Shown piece by piece: positions 23,835 to 31,752 of a DNA stretch of 64,000 nucleotides. The first letter of the stretch is position 1, and each line of letters begins with the position of its first letter. The stretch comes from JACKAN01 sp964502735 (GTDB taxonomy: Bacteria > Bdellovibrionota > Bdellovibrionia > Bdellovibrionales > UBA1609), in the NCBI GenBank assembly GCA_964502735.1, contig CAZCYD010000005.1:1-64000 (forward strand). Reading direction: 5' to 3'. Under the pieces are notes generated by a model that worked only from the letters and a program-made list of their open reading frames with translations, had not been told where the DNA came from and did no database searches. Both the position numbers and the translations under genes were made by a program.

Positions 23835-24930
23835 CCTTGATTGGCAAAGTCGACAGAATATTGTTTTATCAGCTGGAAACAGTCAGACTCATAAATTATT
23901 GCAAAATCTTATAACATCTAAATTAGACTCACACATTCTAATAAAGACTTCAGGCACAACAGGAAAACTAAGGTGGGTAGCGTTGGCCAAGAGAGCCATA
24001 CTCACATCGGCCCATTCCGTAAATCAACACCTTAAGGCTTCCAGTTCTGACAAATGGCTCTTAGCCCTGCCTGATTATCACATTGGTGGGCTAGCCATTT
24101 TAGCTAGAGCGCATCTGAGTCAGATTTTTGTAGATCGTTATGATTATAAATGGAACCCCTCCCTGTTTGTGGAGAGTCTGAAAGAGTTTGGCTCTACTCT
24201 CACTTCGTTAGTGCCGACCCAGGTGTATGATTTAGTTCAAAAAAATATTTCTTCTCCTGGCAAACTTCGAGCTGTTTTGGTTGGAGGGGGAAGTCTGCCA
24301 AATTCTATTTATTCTCGTGGGCGAGAATTGGGTTGGCCGCTTCTACCGAGTTATGGATTGACAGAATGTTCCTCGCAAGTGGCAACCGCCCCACTTTATT
24401 CACTAGAGAGTTGCGAACTTCCAGATTTCGTGGTTTTGCCACATGTTTCAGTCGAAATTATGGAAAATAATCGTGTAGCGATTCAAAGTGAGGCTCTTTT
24501 TTCGGGATATATTGAAATAAATGAGGGACTGTATGAATGGAAACCTCTTAAGGAAAAAAAATTTTTGACGGAGGATGTTGGCAAGACCTTTTTGAAAAAT
24601 AATAGTCTTCACTTAAAACTATTTGGAAGAGTTGGACACACAAAGAAGGTCAAGGGAGTTCTTGTTAATGGCTTTAGTTTAAACCAAGCTTTTCAATCTC
24701 GGTTTGGTATGGAAGTTGGCGAAATTACCCTCCTTCCAGAGTTGCGCGACGAGCACGAAGTTGTACTGATCAGCGAAAGTCAAAAAATTAAGGAAGTACT
24801 CAGTGCTGTGGGGCAGTTTAATAAGCTCAATAGTGTCAGTGAAAAAATTAGTAAAGTTTATTTTTTGGATAAAATTCCTCGAACAGAATTAGGAAAGCCT
24901 GTGGTGCTGAGCTTTTTCAATTTGAAATAA
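23812..24930 (+). CDS. menE: o-Succinylbenzoate-CoA ligase (MenE), short form
   Basis: ANL-superfamily AMP-forming ligase that activates o-succinylbenzoate with CoA. The P-loop-like motif LIKTSGTTGKLRWVALAKRA is at about residues 42-61, the A5 motif YGLTECSSQVATAP near 183-196, and PRTELGKPV near the C-terminus holds the catalytic Lys. It has only 372 residues, against about 450 in E. coli; the N-terminal lobe before the P-loop is reduced. The GTG start overlaps the menC end by 23 bp. Its 3' end overlaps the opposing thioesterase gene by 14 bp. Confidence 0.88.
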   Translation: MLTGSPCSLDWQSRQNIVLSAGNSQTHKLLQNLITSKLDSHILIKTSGTTGKLRWVALAKRAILTSAHSVNQHLKASSSDKWLLALPDYHIGGLAILARAHLSQIFVDRYDYKWNPSLFVESLKEFGSTLTSLVPTQVYDLVQKNISSPGKLRAVLVGGGSLPNSIYSRGRELGWPLLPSYGLTECSSQVATAPLYSLESCELPDFVVLPHVSVEIMENNRVAIQSEALFSGYIEINEGLYEWKPLKEKKFLTEDVGKTFLKNNSLHLKLFGRVGHTKKVKGVLVNGFSLNQAFQSRFGMEVGEITLLPELRDEHEVVLISESQKIKEVLSAVGQFNKLNSVSEKISKVYFLDKIPRTELGKPVVLSFFNLK

Positions 24931-25357
24931 TATTAACAATTTCAGTAGGTACAGAAATTTTCTTGCTCTCACTCTTACTTATAAATACGTGGGAAGTTTC
25001 AACTTTGGAGCACAGAAGTTCTCCTTGTTCGATTTGGTAGCAGAAGCTTAAACTGTGTTGGGATTGGCTCTTTAAAAAGACAAAAACTTTGGCCGGTTTT
25101 CCACAAAAAATAGGAGATTTAAATAAAGCTTCACAATGAACAATCGGCACTGCCCATTCAGAATTTGCAAACCATGACTTCCAATCTAAATTTGATTTGT
25201 TAATAAAGTTTTCTAAAGATTGATGCGCGACCTCAAAAACTTTCTCATAAAACATGATCCCAGCAGGATCACCCATATTAAAATGAATAAAGATGTCTTG
25301 CTCATCCAATAGTTTTTTTTGATTGTCGGTCTTGGGGCTATGGAATGATTCTGCCAT
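24917..25357 (-). CDS. Hotdog-fold thioesterase, probable DHNA-CoA thioesterase (MenI role)
   Basis: A 146-residue 4-hydroxybenzoyl-CoA thioesterase-type protein. The catalytic motif region FIHFNMGDPAGIMFYEKVFEVAHQSLENF has the Asp-Pro-Ala-Gly core (Asp33) expected for the family, and the protein ends soon after a strand-rich C-terminal half. Its position inside the men cluster makes hydrolysis of DHNA-CoA to DHNA likely, which would supply the step between MenB and MenA. It lies on the opposite strand to its neighbours, behind the 78-residue HisKA-like gene with a 2-bp gap. Substrate is inferred from context. Confidence 0.82.
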   Translation of the reverse strand: MAESFHSPKTDNQKKLLDEQDIFIHFNMGDPAGIMFYEKVFEVAHQSLENFINKSNLDWKSWFANSEWAVPIVHCEALFKSPIFCGKPAKVFVFLKSQSQHSLSFCYQIEQGELLCSKVETSHVFISKSESKKISVPTEIVNIISN

Positions 25358-25359
25358 GT

Positions 25360-25596
25360 TTAAAGGTTCATTAAATTCTTAATATGGGAACGTCTTTCGT
25401 GTACGGCCGTGCTTACGCGATCTAGAGCTAACTTCGCTTTTTTGATCTTATCGATGATCTCATTAGGGTCTAACTTTTCACTTCTAGTGATGATAAACTC
25501 AAGTTGGCTCATGGAGATCATTAGTGGCGTAGATATGGAGTGGAGAAACTCTCTTTCTACTGAGACATAATCTTTAACGGCATCTGTATTGCTCAT
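25360..25596 (-). CDS. Small HisKA-like helical protein lacking the H-box histidine
   Basis: A 78-residue protein built of two predicted helices. The first, EREFLHSISTPLMISMSQLEFI, looks like the HisKA dimerisation helix, but the conserved His-Glu-Leu-Arg stretch that should precede Thr-Pro-Leu is missing, so phosphotransfer is not expected. It has no ATPase domain. It may be a stand-alone dimerisation or adaptor remnant. It is co-directional with, and 2 bp upstream of, the thioesterase gene. Function unknown; a real gene is likely but not certain. Confidence 0.55.
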   Translation of the reverse strand: MSNTDAVKDYVSVEREFLHSISTPLMISMSQLEFIITRSEKLDPNEIIDKIKKAKLALDRVSTAVHERRSHIKNLMNL

Positions 25597-25826
25597 ATTT
25601 TGAGGTTATATCTAAATATTTTTTAAAGCAAGGAGCGTAATTTTTTAAAGTGGGGTATCTGCGGCGGTGAGGGTAGAAAATAAAAAATAAGCATTCGGCC
25701 TAAAAGTGGACAAAAGTGGACGATTAGATTTGGAAATCATTTTTGTACGATATATAACCATATGAAACTAATAGGTAATTTTATAAAGTGCACTTCATAA
25801 AATCGGGCTTGACTGCTATTCGTTGA

Positions 25827-26807
25827 GTGCTAGAAAGGAGCACAGACGGGTCTTTTAAATCACAAGTTAAATTCATGAATATTAAATATTACGATTCTAA
25901 TGATTTTCCGAAATATCTTCCTAAGCTGAATGCGCTTTACGATGATCTTTTCTCTAAAGGCAAGGGGTTTCGCTCAAAATTAGTGGGCATGCTTTCGCGG
26001 CATCTTCAGATTTCCGAAAAGCTAGAACTCTTACTTGCACAGACTATAGAATTCATTCACAATGCTTCGCTATTGCATGATGATCTCATTGACCGCTCAC
26101 ACCTCCGAAGAAGTAAACCCACTGCGTGGTTAAAATATAGCCCTGAGTATGCTGTACTAGCTGGAGATTATTTATTGGCAAGAGTTATGGTGAATTTATC
26201 TAGCCACGGCAACGTCAGGTTGATTCAGTATACGTCGGAGGTCATTTCGAATCTTCTCGAAGGGGAGTGGATCCAAGATTCTTTGATTAATGACTGGAGT
26301 GTAAACTTAACCAGATTAGATCAGGTTCACAATCTTAAGACAGCCTCTTTATTTAAGTGGTGTCTGCGGGCACCATTCTTAGCAAAAGAAGTTTATGACA
26401 ATGACCTGCATGAGTTATTGGAAAACTCTGGGAGCCTCTTGGGAATCTTATTTCAAAGGAGTGATGATTTGTTAGACTTTGATATCCGCAATTACGAAGG
26501 GAAGGCCACTTTGGGCGACCTCAAGTCTGGATATTTAAACTCATTTGGCGCTTATTTATTAGAAGAACTTAAGCAGAAGCAAATAGAGTCTTTTAAGAAT
26601 TCTCAGAACATGGAAGAGGTCTGGAACTCCATGTCTAGAGAATACTTTAATGAGCGATTGGCTTCTTTTGATCATAAAAATAAGGATCTTATTAACTTGT
26701 ACAACCATTATATGGATCAACTCGAGGTCCTTAGGCCTGATTGTTCTGGGTTGACAAAAGAGCTCCGTCCTCTTTCAGGTTGGCTGTATTGGAGATCAAA
26801 AGACTAG
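25827..26807 (+). CDS. Polyprenyl diphosphate synthase
   Basis: Trans-prenyltransferase that builds the polyisoprenoid side chain, most likely for menaquinone given the neighbours. The first aspartate-rich motif is LHDDLID (about residues 89-95) and the second is RSDDLLDFD (about 211-219); the basic motif GKGFRSKL precedes them. The 326-residue length fits. The GTG at 25827 gives the longest form; an ATG at 25875 would remove 16 poorly conserved residues. The 230-bp upstream spacer contains a direct repeat AAAAGTGGAC (about 25704 and 25714) and no gene. The stop abuts the next GTG. Confidence 0.9.
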   Translation: MLERSTDGSFKSQVKFMNIKYYDSNDFPKYLPKLNALYDDLFSKGKGFRSKLVGMLSRHLQISEKLELLLAQTIEFIHNASLLHDDLIDRSHLRRSKPTAWLKYSPEYAVLAGDYLLARVMVNLSSHGNVRLIQYTSEVISNLLEGEWIQDSLINDWSVNLTRLDQVHNLKTASLFKWCLRAPFLAKEVYDNDLHELLENSGSLLGILFQRSDDLLDFDIRNYEGKATLGDLKSGYLNSFGAYLLEELKQKQIESFKNSQNMEEVWNSMSREYFNERLASFDHKNKDLINLYNHYMDQLEVLRPDCSGLTKELRPLSGWLYWRSKD

Positions 26808-27875
26808 GTGGAAACTCAATTTATTACTCTCAAGCGCGGGGAGCACAAATTCAAATCCTATTTAGAAGGCAGTTTTTCAGAAAAGTGGCGAGCCTTGCCT
26901 GAGCAAAGTCTAAATATCAGTACCGCCCGAGAACAAGTCACTTTTCGTCTAGAGAGAGTAGAGGACCTTAATCGTCCCTCATGGTTCTTTCTACTTTTTA
27001 AATTGTTTCGTTTGGAGTGGCTGAGTTTAACTTTTGGCCCGGCTTTCGCTACTCTTGCGTATTTATATAAAAGTGGAATGGAAATAAGCCCAGTCTCAAC
27101 AGGGATTGGCTTATCTGCAATTTTCTTGTTTCACGCAGGTGTTTTTGCACTAAATGACTATAGAGACCATATTAGAGGAGTCGATCGTTTGCAGATTAAT
27201 GGAGGCAGCCAGATCATACAAAGAGGTTGGATGGCCGCTCACCAGGTTAAAAAAATTGGATTGAGTTTAGTGGCTACAGCTTCTCTACTTGGCTCTTACC
27301 TCGTTTTACAACAGCCATTTTTTTTAATATTAGTTGGAGCTTTTATACTCCTTGCTGTTTTGGGTTATAGCTACTTTGGGAAGGGCCTAAAATATTTAGG
27401 CTTTGGTGAGTTTGTTGCATTTTTTTCTTTTGGTCCCCTACTCACATACGGTGTGGCAAGGTCGATTAGTCATTTTCACTCTCCGGAGGTATTGGGTTTA
27501 GGTTTTGGTTTTGGGTATTTAGCTGCTTTGATATTCTATTCTAAACAGATAGAAAATATGGCCTCGGACTCTCAGCTCGGGTTGCGATCATTTGCTCTGT
27601 GGTTAGGTTTTGACAGAGCAAAAAAGTTATTTGAATGGCTTTTGATTTTTACTCCTTTCGTTTTTATTTTTACAATCGCGTTTGTGGTTAGAGGTGTTTT
27701 TTCATACTTTCTAATTTTACCATTTTGCTACTTTGTTTTTAAATTCTACATGAAATTTCATTTAATTACATCCGTCTATTCATCAGGGGCTGAAGAGCTA
27801 AGGTTTAAGTTGGGAGATATTCATGTTCTTTACAGTACTTTGATTCTACTCTCTGTGTGGACTGAAGTTTCATGA
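26808..27875 (+). CDS. Second UbiA/MenA-like prenyltransferase
   Basis: A 355-residue UbiA-superfamily membrane protein. The first Asp motif is FALNDYRDHIRGVD (residues about 108-121), and the MenA-like YSYFGKGLKYLGFGE follows. The second motif, aligned with NLRDVEEDR of MenA, reads ENMASDSQLG, so the first Asp is Asn and only one Asp remains. An N-terminal extension of about 60 residues precedes the first helix. It starts directly after the polyprenyl synthase stop and overlaps rsmJ by 4 bp. It may be a second quinone prenyltransferase with altered specificity, or a less active copy. Activity is not certain. Confidence 0.8.
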   Translation: METQFITLKRGEHKFKSYLEGSFSEKWRALPEQSLNISTAREQVTFRLERVEDLNRPSWFFLLFKLFRLEWLSLTFGPAFATLAYLYKSGMEISPVSTGIGLSAIFLFHAGVFALNDYRDHIRGVDRLQINGGSQIIQRGWMAAHQVKKIGLSLVATASLLGSYLVLQQPFFLILVGAFILLAVLGYSYFGKGLKYLGFGEFVAFFSFGPLLTYGVARSISHFHSPEVLGLGFGFGYLAALIFYSKQIENMASDSQLGLRSFALWLGFDRAKKLFEWLLIFTPFVFIFTIAFVVRGVFSYFLILPFCYFVFKFYMKFHLITSVYSSGAEELRFKLGDIHVLYSTLILLSVWTEVS

Positions 27876-28600
27876 ATTATCGAGTCGCCTATATTGGCGA
27901 GCCTCACAAATCCTTTCAGGAGCAGGGTTGGCCTAAAGAGTTTCTGATATCAAAAAGTTATGACTATTTTTTTGTTGAGTCAGATAGAGGATGGGGGTTG
28001 GTTTCAACTCGGCAACCTCAGTTCGCACCTTTCTATTTGAACTTTATGGAAGGGAGCTATCTCAATATTCTTAAAAAGGGGGTGAGAAAAAAGGATCCCC
28101 TATCGAGAGCGATAGGAAAAAACAAAAAAAAATTCCGAGTCCTAGATTTAACTGCTGGCTGGCTCCGGGACGCATGGATGATTTTGAATATGGGGTGCGA
28201 AGTGACGTGTTGTGAGAAAAATACGATTGTCTACACATTTTTGCTTTGCTCACTTGAGAGACAAGGGAAAGAAGTGCAAGGGTTATTAGATAATCTTAAT
28301 TTGATAAATATTGATGCAAGTCAATATTTGCAAACACAAGACCTAAATAAATGGGACGTTGTGTTTATTGACCCGATGTTCCCGGAAAATAAAAAAGCAG
28401 CACTTGCAGGTAAAGAGATGCAACTCTTACAAGAATTAATAGAAGATTCTGATAAAGGTGAAGATCTTGTAAAGACGGCTCTAGATTTGGGAGCTCCAAA
28501 GGTCGTGGTAAAAAGGCCTTTAAAAGCTCCCGAAATTCTTCCCGGAGTTAAATATTGCTCCCTTGGAAAATCTACAAGGTTTGACGTCTATTTAAATTGA
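27872..28600 (+). CDS. rsmJ: 16S rRNA (guanine1516-N2)-methyltransferase
   Basis: SAM-dependent rRNA methyltransferase acting on 16S rRNA. The family order is clear: DPLSRAIGKNKK, then LDLTAGWLRDAWMILNMGCEVTCCEKN (SAM-binding), VVFIDPMFPENKKAALAGKEMQLLQ, VVVKRP and the terminal TRFDVY. The match to the YhiQ/RsmJ family is strong. It has 242 residues, full length. The ATG overlaps the prenyltransferase stop by 4 bp. Its presence at the end of the menaquinone block looks like a shared transcript without a shared function. Confidence 0.92.
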   Translation: MNYRVAYIGEPHKSFQEQGWPKEFLISKSYDYFFVESDRGWGLVSTRQPQFAPFYLNFMEGSYLNILKKGVRKKDPLSRAIGKNKKKFRVLDLTAGWLRDAWMILNMGCEVTCCEKNTIVYTFLLCSLERQGKEVQGLLDNLNLINIDASQYLQTQDLNKWDVVFIDPMFPENKKAALAGKEMQLLQELIEDSDKGEDLVKTALDLGAPKVVVKRPLKAPEILPGVKYCSLGKSTRFDVYLN

Positions 28601-28656
28601 CACTAAAATTTCTAGTAAGCAATAAAGGATTATTTGCAGTTTCTTGAGAGAGAAAT

Positions 28657-28685
28657 AGAACCTTCTAAATTTGGAAAGGTTCTTT
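28657..28685 (+). terminator. Candidate intrinsic terminator after rsmJ
   Basis: AGAACCTT (28657-28664) pairs with AAGGTTCT (28676-28683) around an 11-nt loop, followed by only three T. It could be a weak terminator ending the men-rsmJ transcript, or a leader hairpin for the following gene, whose TTG start is at 28704. Confidence 0.4.
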
Positions 28686-28703
28686 AATGGATGAGGAGCA
28701 TTT

Positions 28704-30407
28704 TTGTTTCAAATTGAAGAGTTGGGTTTGTTGATTTTTACCTTAACAGGTTCAAGTGTTCTCCTTATTTATGGAAGCAAGATATACATGGACTCTTTTT
28801 TCATGCTGAGTCCGAGATGGCTTCGAAATGTATTGAACTCAGGCGAGAGTTCGATTTTTTTAAATATATTGTCGGGTTTAACCTTCTCTCTGTCTTCGTT
28901 GTCTTCAAATTCTTTAATGTATGCGGCGCTTTCTTACGGGAACTCAGGGATTTTGACCTCACGTCAGGTCTCTGCTTTTTTAACCTCTTTAGGACTGGCT
29001 TCTGTTCTCCCACTATGGATAGTTGTATTCAACTGGGGATGGTACGAGTTGATTTTTTTAACAATGGGTTTTGTTTTCACTGCAGTTGGGAAGTCTGAAA
29101 AAATATATGGTTTGGGTCGTCTCATATTAGGTTTAGGGGTTGTAATTTTAGCCTCTCGCCTTCTCAAGGTGGGGTTGGCTTCGCAGCCCGATATTGCATT
29201 ATTTGTCAATCAACTGGTTGTTACTCAAAACTTAGGATTAGTGAGTGGCACTCTTCTTATTGTTATTGGTTTTTTACTTGTGTTTTTAACTCGTTCTTTG
29301 ATTGTTTCCCTAATTTTGGTTTTGTCTTTATTTGAAGCTGATTTTTTGTCTGCCCATATGAGTTTTATACTTTTATTAATAGTCTTTTGTTTTTTCTCGC
29401 TTCATCCGCTACTAGTTTGGAAAAAATGTTCTAGAGAAATAAAAAGCTCTCTTCTTTTGCAGTTATTCTGTAAATTTAGCTTTACAATACTTTTGCTATT
29501 AGTTTCTGATTTCGTTTTTAATATGGCGCAGAGTTTGTCAATACAGTTACATATAGGTGTCTCCACACATGAGGAAAACTTAATGCCATCGGAATTGTTT
29601 GTTAGTTCCCATGTTTTGCCCGTTGGATTTGTTCTAATTAATTTGCTCTATATGCTTTGGACTCTAATTTTATTTGTTCCATTTACAAGACTTTCTAATA
29701 AGATCCTTCCCTCCAATCATATTAAAGAGTTTCAGAAGCTTTATTTCTTGGGGGAATTTTATAATGTGTCTCCTCAACTGAGTGTAGAACAAGTGGGTCT
29801 TGAGATTAAAAAAATGGCGGCTATGGTCCAATCGATTTTACAATTATCTCATGAGTTTTTGGGATCTTGGTCAATGAACAGCGAAAGTGTCGAAAAGGTA
29901 CTTAAATACGAGGGAGTCACGGATCGACTGCAAATCGAGATTAATGATTATATATTACAGTGTATGAGTTTAAATTTAACAGTCTACCAAGGAAAACGGC
30001 TTAAGATTTTTTTAAGAATGGCCAAGGAACTAGAAAGTATAGCAGATAATTGCAAAGCCTTATTCTATTTACAAACGGGCTTAATAGAGACTGGAAGATT
30101 TCCAAATCAAGACGCAACGACTTCTTTAAAGGCCTTTTATTCAGAAGTTTTAAAACTCTACGAACTCTTGTTTTCTGATATGGCTGACGAAGGAGAAAGC
30201 ATTTTCACCAATACTGAAATTAATCAAAATTATTTGACTAAAGTTGTTGAGTTGAATGTTCAGTATTTAACCGTATTAAAACAGGTCTACGCGATTAATA
30301 ACTCTGAAGTGACAACTCACTGGTTTGCAGAGCTTATGTTTAAGTGTGACGAAATTAAGAAGCACACAGTAAATTTATATGAGTGTCACAAAGATCTAAG
30401 TCTGTAA
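28704..30407 (+). CDS. Divergent Na/Pi-cotransporter-like membrane protein with PhoU-like C-terminus
   Basis: A 567-residue protein. The N-terminal part (residues 1-330) has about nine membrane helices, with the glycine-rich region SEKIYGLGRLILGLGVVILASRLLKVGL typical of the NptA/YjbB Na+/phosphate symporter family. The family's QSSS-type repeat appears as SSLSSNS, without the usual Gln. Residues about 370-567 are helical and PhoU-like. The start at TTG 28704 follows a GAGGAG ribosome-binding site by 6 bp. Phosphate transport is inferred; the missing motif makes a different substrate or a regulatory function possible. Confidence 0.7.
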   Translation: MFQIEELGLLIFTLTGSSVLLIYGSKIYMDSFFMLSPRWLRNVLNSGESSIFLNILSGLTFSLSSLSSNSLMYAALSYGNSGILTSRQVSAFLTSLGLASVLPLWIVVFNWGWYELIFLTMGFVFTAVGKSEKIYGLGRLILGLGVVILASRLLKVGLASQPDIALFVNQLVVTQNLGLVSGTLLIVIGFLLVFLTRSLIVSLILVLSLFEADFLSAHMSFILLLIVFCFFSLHPLLVWKKCSREIKSSLLLQLFCKFSFTILLLLVSDFVFNMAQSLSIQLHIGVSTHEENLMPSELFVSSHVLPVGFVLINLLYMLWTLILFVPFTRLSNKILPSNHIKEFQKLYFLGEFYNVSPQLSVEQVGLEIKKMAAMVQSILQLSHEFLGSWSMNSESVEKVLKYEGVTDRLQIEINDYILQCMSLNLTVYQGKRLKIFLRMAKELESIADNCKALFYLQTGLIETGRFPNQDATTSLKAFYSEVLKLYELLFSDMADEGESIFTNTEINQNYLTKVVELNVQYLTVLKQVYAINNSEVTTHWFAELMFKCDEIKKHTVNLYECHKDLSL

Positions 30408-30523
30408 CTTAGAGAATTATTGTTGCAGAGGATGTTTATTTTAATAAATACACTTCTCTAGTCTAATGTCGGATTTAAAAGTTAGAGCTTCTCAGTTTCG
30501 ATCAGATCGTTTAGTGTGAAGAG

Positions 30524-31264
30524 ATGTCTTTAGGAATTTTGCTACTGAGCACTGACCTTAAATTGGCAAAGGACCTTCAAGCGGCGGCAAGGCTTTGCAG
30601 AGAGTCTTATACTGTTTATCCTTGCCCAAACAGCCAGAAGTTTATGGAGTCGGGGCTAAAATATAAGATCAATGTTGTTTTAATTGATGAAAACTTTAGC
30701 TCAACGGTTGCCTTAGATTGGGTAGACAAACTCCGTTCGGCGTTATCTAAGGAATTAGGAAATAATAAAGCGCCATTTTTTCTTTTAAGTGGAGAGAAAA
30801 ACCTGGAAGATATTCGAAATGCACTACTGCAAGGGTATACAGATATTTTTATAAAACCCATAGATATTTCAATGTTGCTACAGAAACTTCATATTTATCT
30901 TCCAGATGCTAAGCTGCTAAAAGATGATTTGCTTTTTAGTATGAATGTAAACGATGACGTGCAAATTGCCATCAGTGGCAAGGTGGTTAAGGCCTCTGAG
31001 TACGGAGCTACCATATAAACAGACAAGAGTTTCGAAAAGGGAGAAATTTACACATTAATAGCACCAATGCTAGCTCCAGATGAGTCGCCAACCCCAGGAT
31101 TGAGTCTAGTGAGAGTTTTAAGTTCTGAGCCTGTTAATAGGGGGGGCAATTACCTCACCACATTTACATTTCTTGGTCCTCCAAAAGGTATGCTGACGGC
31201 GGTCAGAATTTGGCTAAAAAAACAATATATAAAATCATACAATGATAGAGAAAGGGTGAATTAA
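30524..31264 (+). pseudogene. REC-PilZ protein gene interrupted by an in-frame TAA
   Basis: Residues 1-130 are a receiver domain with a phospho-acceptor Asp in VVLIDENF and a conserved Lys-Pro in FIKPIDI. A PilZ-like part starts near residue 135 (VQIAISGKVVKASEYGATI), and a TAA at 31016-31018 cuts it. The same frame then continues without another stop to 31264 (TDKSFEKGEIYTLIAP, then GGNYLTTFTFLGPPKG and IRIWL-like end). The join restores a domain of normal length, comparable with the intact REC-PilZ protein at 37490. A sequencing error, a recent nonsense mutation or readthrough could explain it. The 3' end overlaps the hemerythrin start by 1 bp. Confidence 0.75.
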
Positions 31265-31659
31265 TGGATTCTAAGTATATTATAGGAATCCCAGAAATGG
31301 ATAAGCAGCATGCGCGTATCTTTGAATTGGCCGAGCGAGCAAAAGAACCAGATCTTGATGAGTCGAGTATACAATATTTAATTTTGGAACTCATAAATTA
31401 CGCAAATGATCATCTAGACCAAGAGGAGATATTTCTAAAGGATAAAGGACTCCAAGATTTTTTAGCAGAACATGAGAAACTACATGTTAAATTTCGAGAA
31501 AAGGCCATGGAAATGTATCAGGAATTGCGGGAGGCTGAGGAGCTTGAGGCTAAGAAAAATTTGCTACTTCTCATGGTGGAATTTATTGAAGATTGGATTA
31601 AAACCCATATTGACGTTGAGGATCGTGAGTACGCAAATCTAATTAATAAGCAAACCTAA
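31264..31659 (+). CDS. Bacteriohemerythrin
   Basis: A 131-residue four-helix-bundle protein that binds O2 through a di-iron centre. All metal-ligand motifs are present in order: MDKQH (His16), HLDQEE (His and Glu), EHEKLH (two His), and a C-terminal HIDVED (His, Asp). It is likely an oxygen sensor or oxygen store for a low-oxygen lifestyle. It begins one base inside the stop of the interrupted REC-PilZ gene, suggesting co-expression and perhaps a shared signalling role. No extra domain is fused. Confidence 0.92.
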   Translation: MDSKYIIGIPEMDKQHARIFELAERAKEPDLDESSIQYLILELINYANDHLDQEEIFLKDKGLQDFLAEHEKLHVKFREKAMEMYQELREAEELEAKKNLLLLMVEFIEDWIKTHIDVEDREYANLINKQT

Positions 31660-31681
31660 CAAGAAAACCTAGCAAGTAGAT

Positions 31682-31707
31682 TTAACAAGCAGACTTAACA
31701 AGCAGAC
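31682..31707. repeat. Two tandem copies of TTAACAAGCAGAC
   Basis: Two perfect 13-bp tandem units follow degenerate copies just upstream (from about 31657) in the short hemerythrin-phrB spacer. They look like slippage-derived repeats. No function assigned. Confidence 0.85.
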
Positions 31708-31752
31708 AGTTACGAGGTATAAGTCCTTTTTGGAAGAGGCAGGTGCCATATT

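Noticed and set aside
25597..25826. Regulatory RNA or promoter in the 230-bp spacer before the polyprenyl synthase gene
   Set aside because: Only a short AAAAGTGGAC direct repeat and AT-rich sequence were seen, with no convincing hairpin or promoter pair.
28817..29209. Overlapping reading frames inside the Na/Pi-like gene
   Set aside because: They are shadows of the long frame, whose membrane-helix pattern is coherent.
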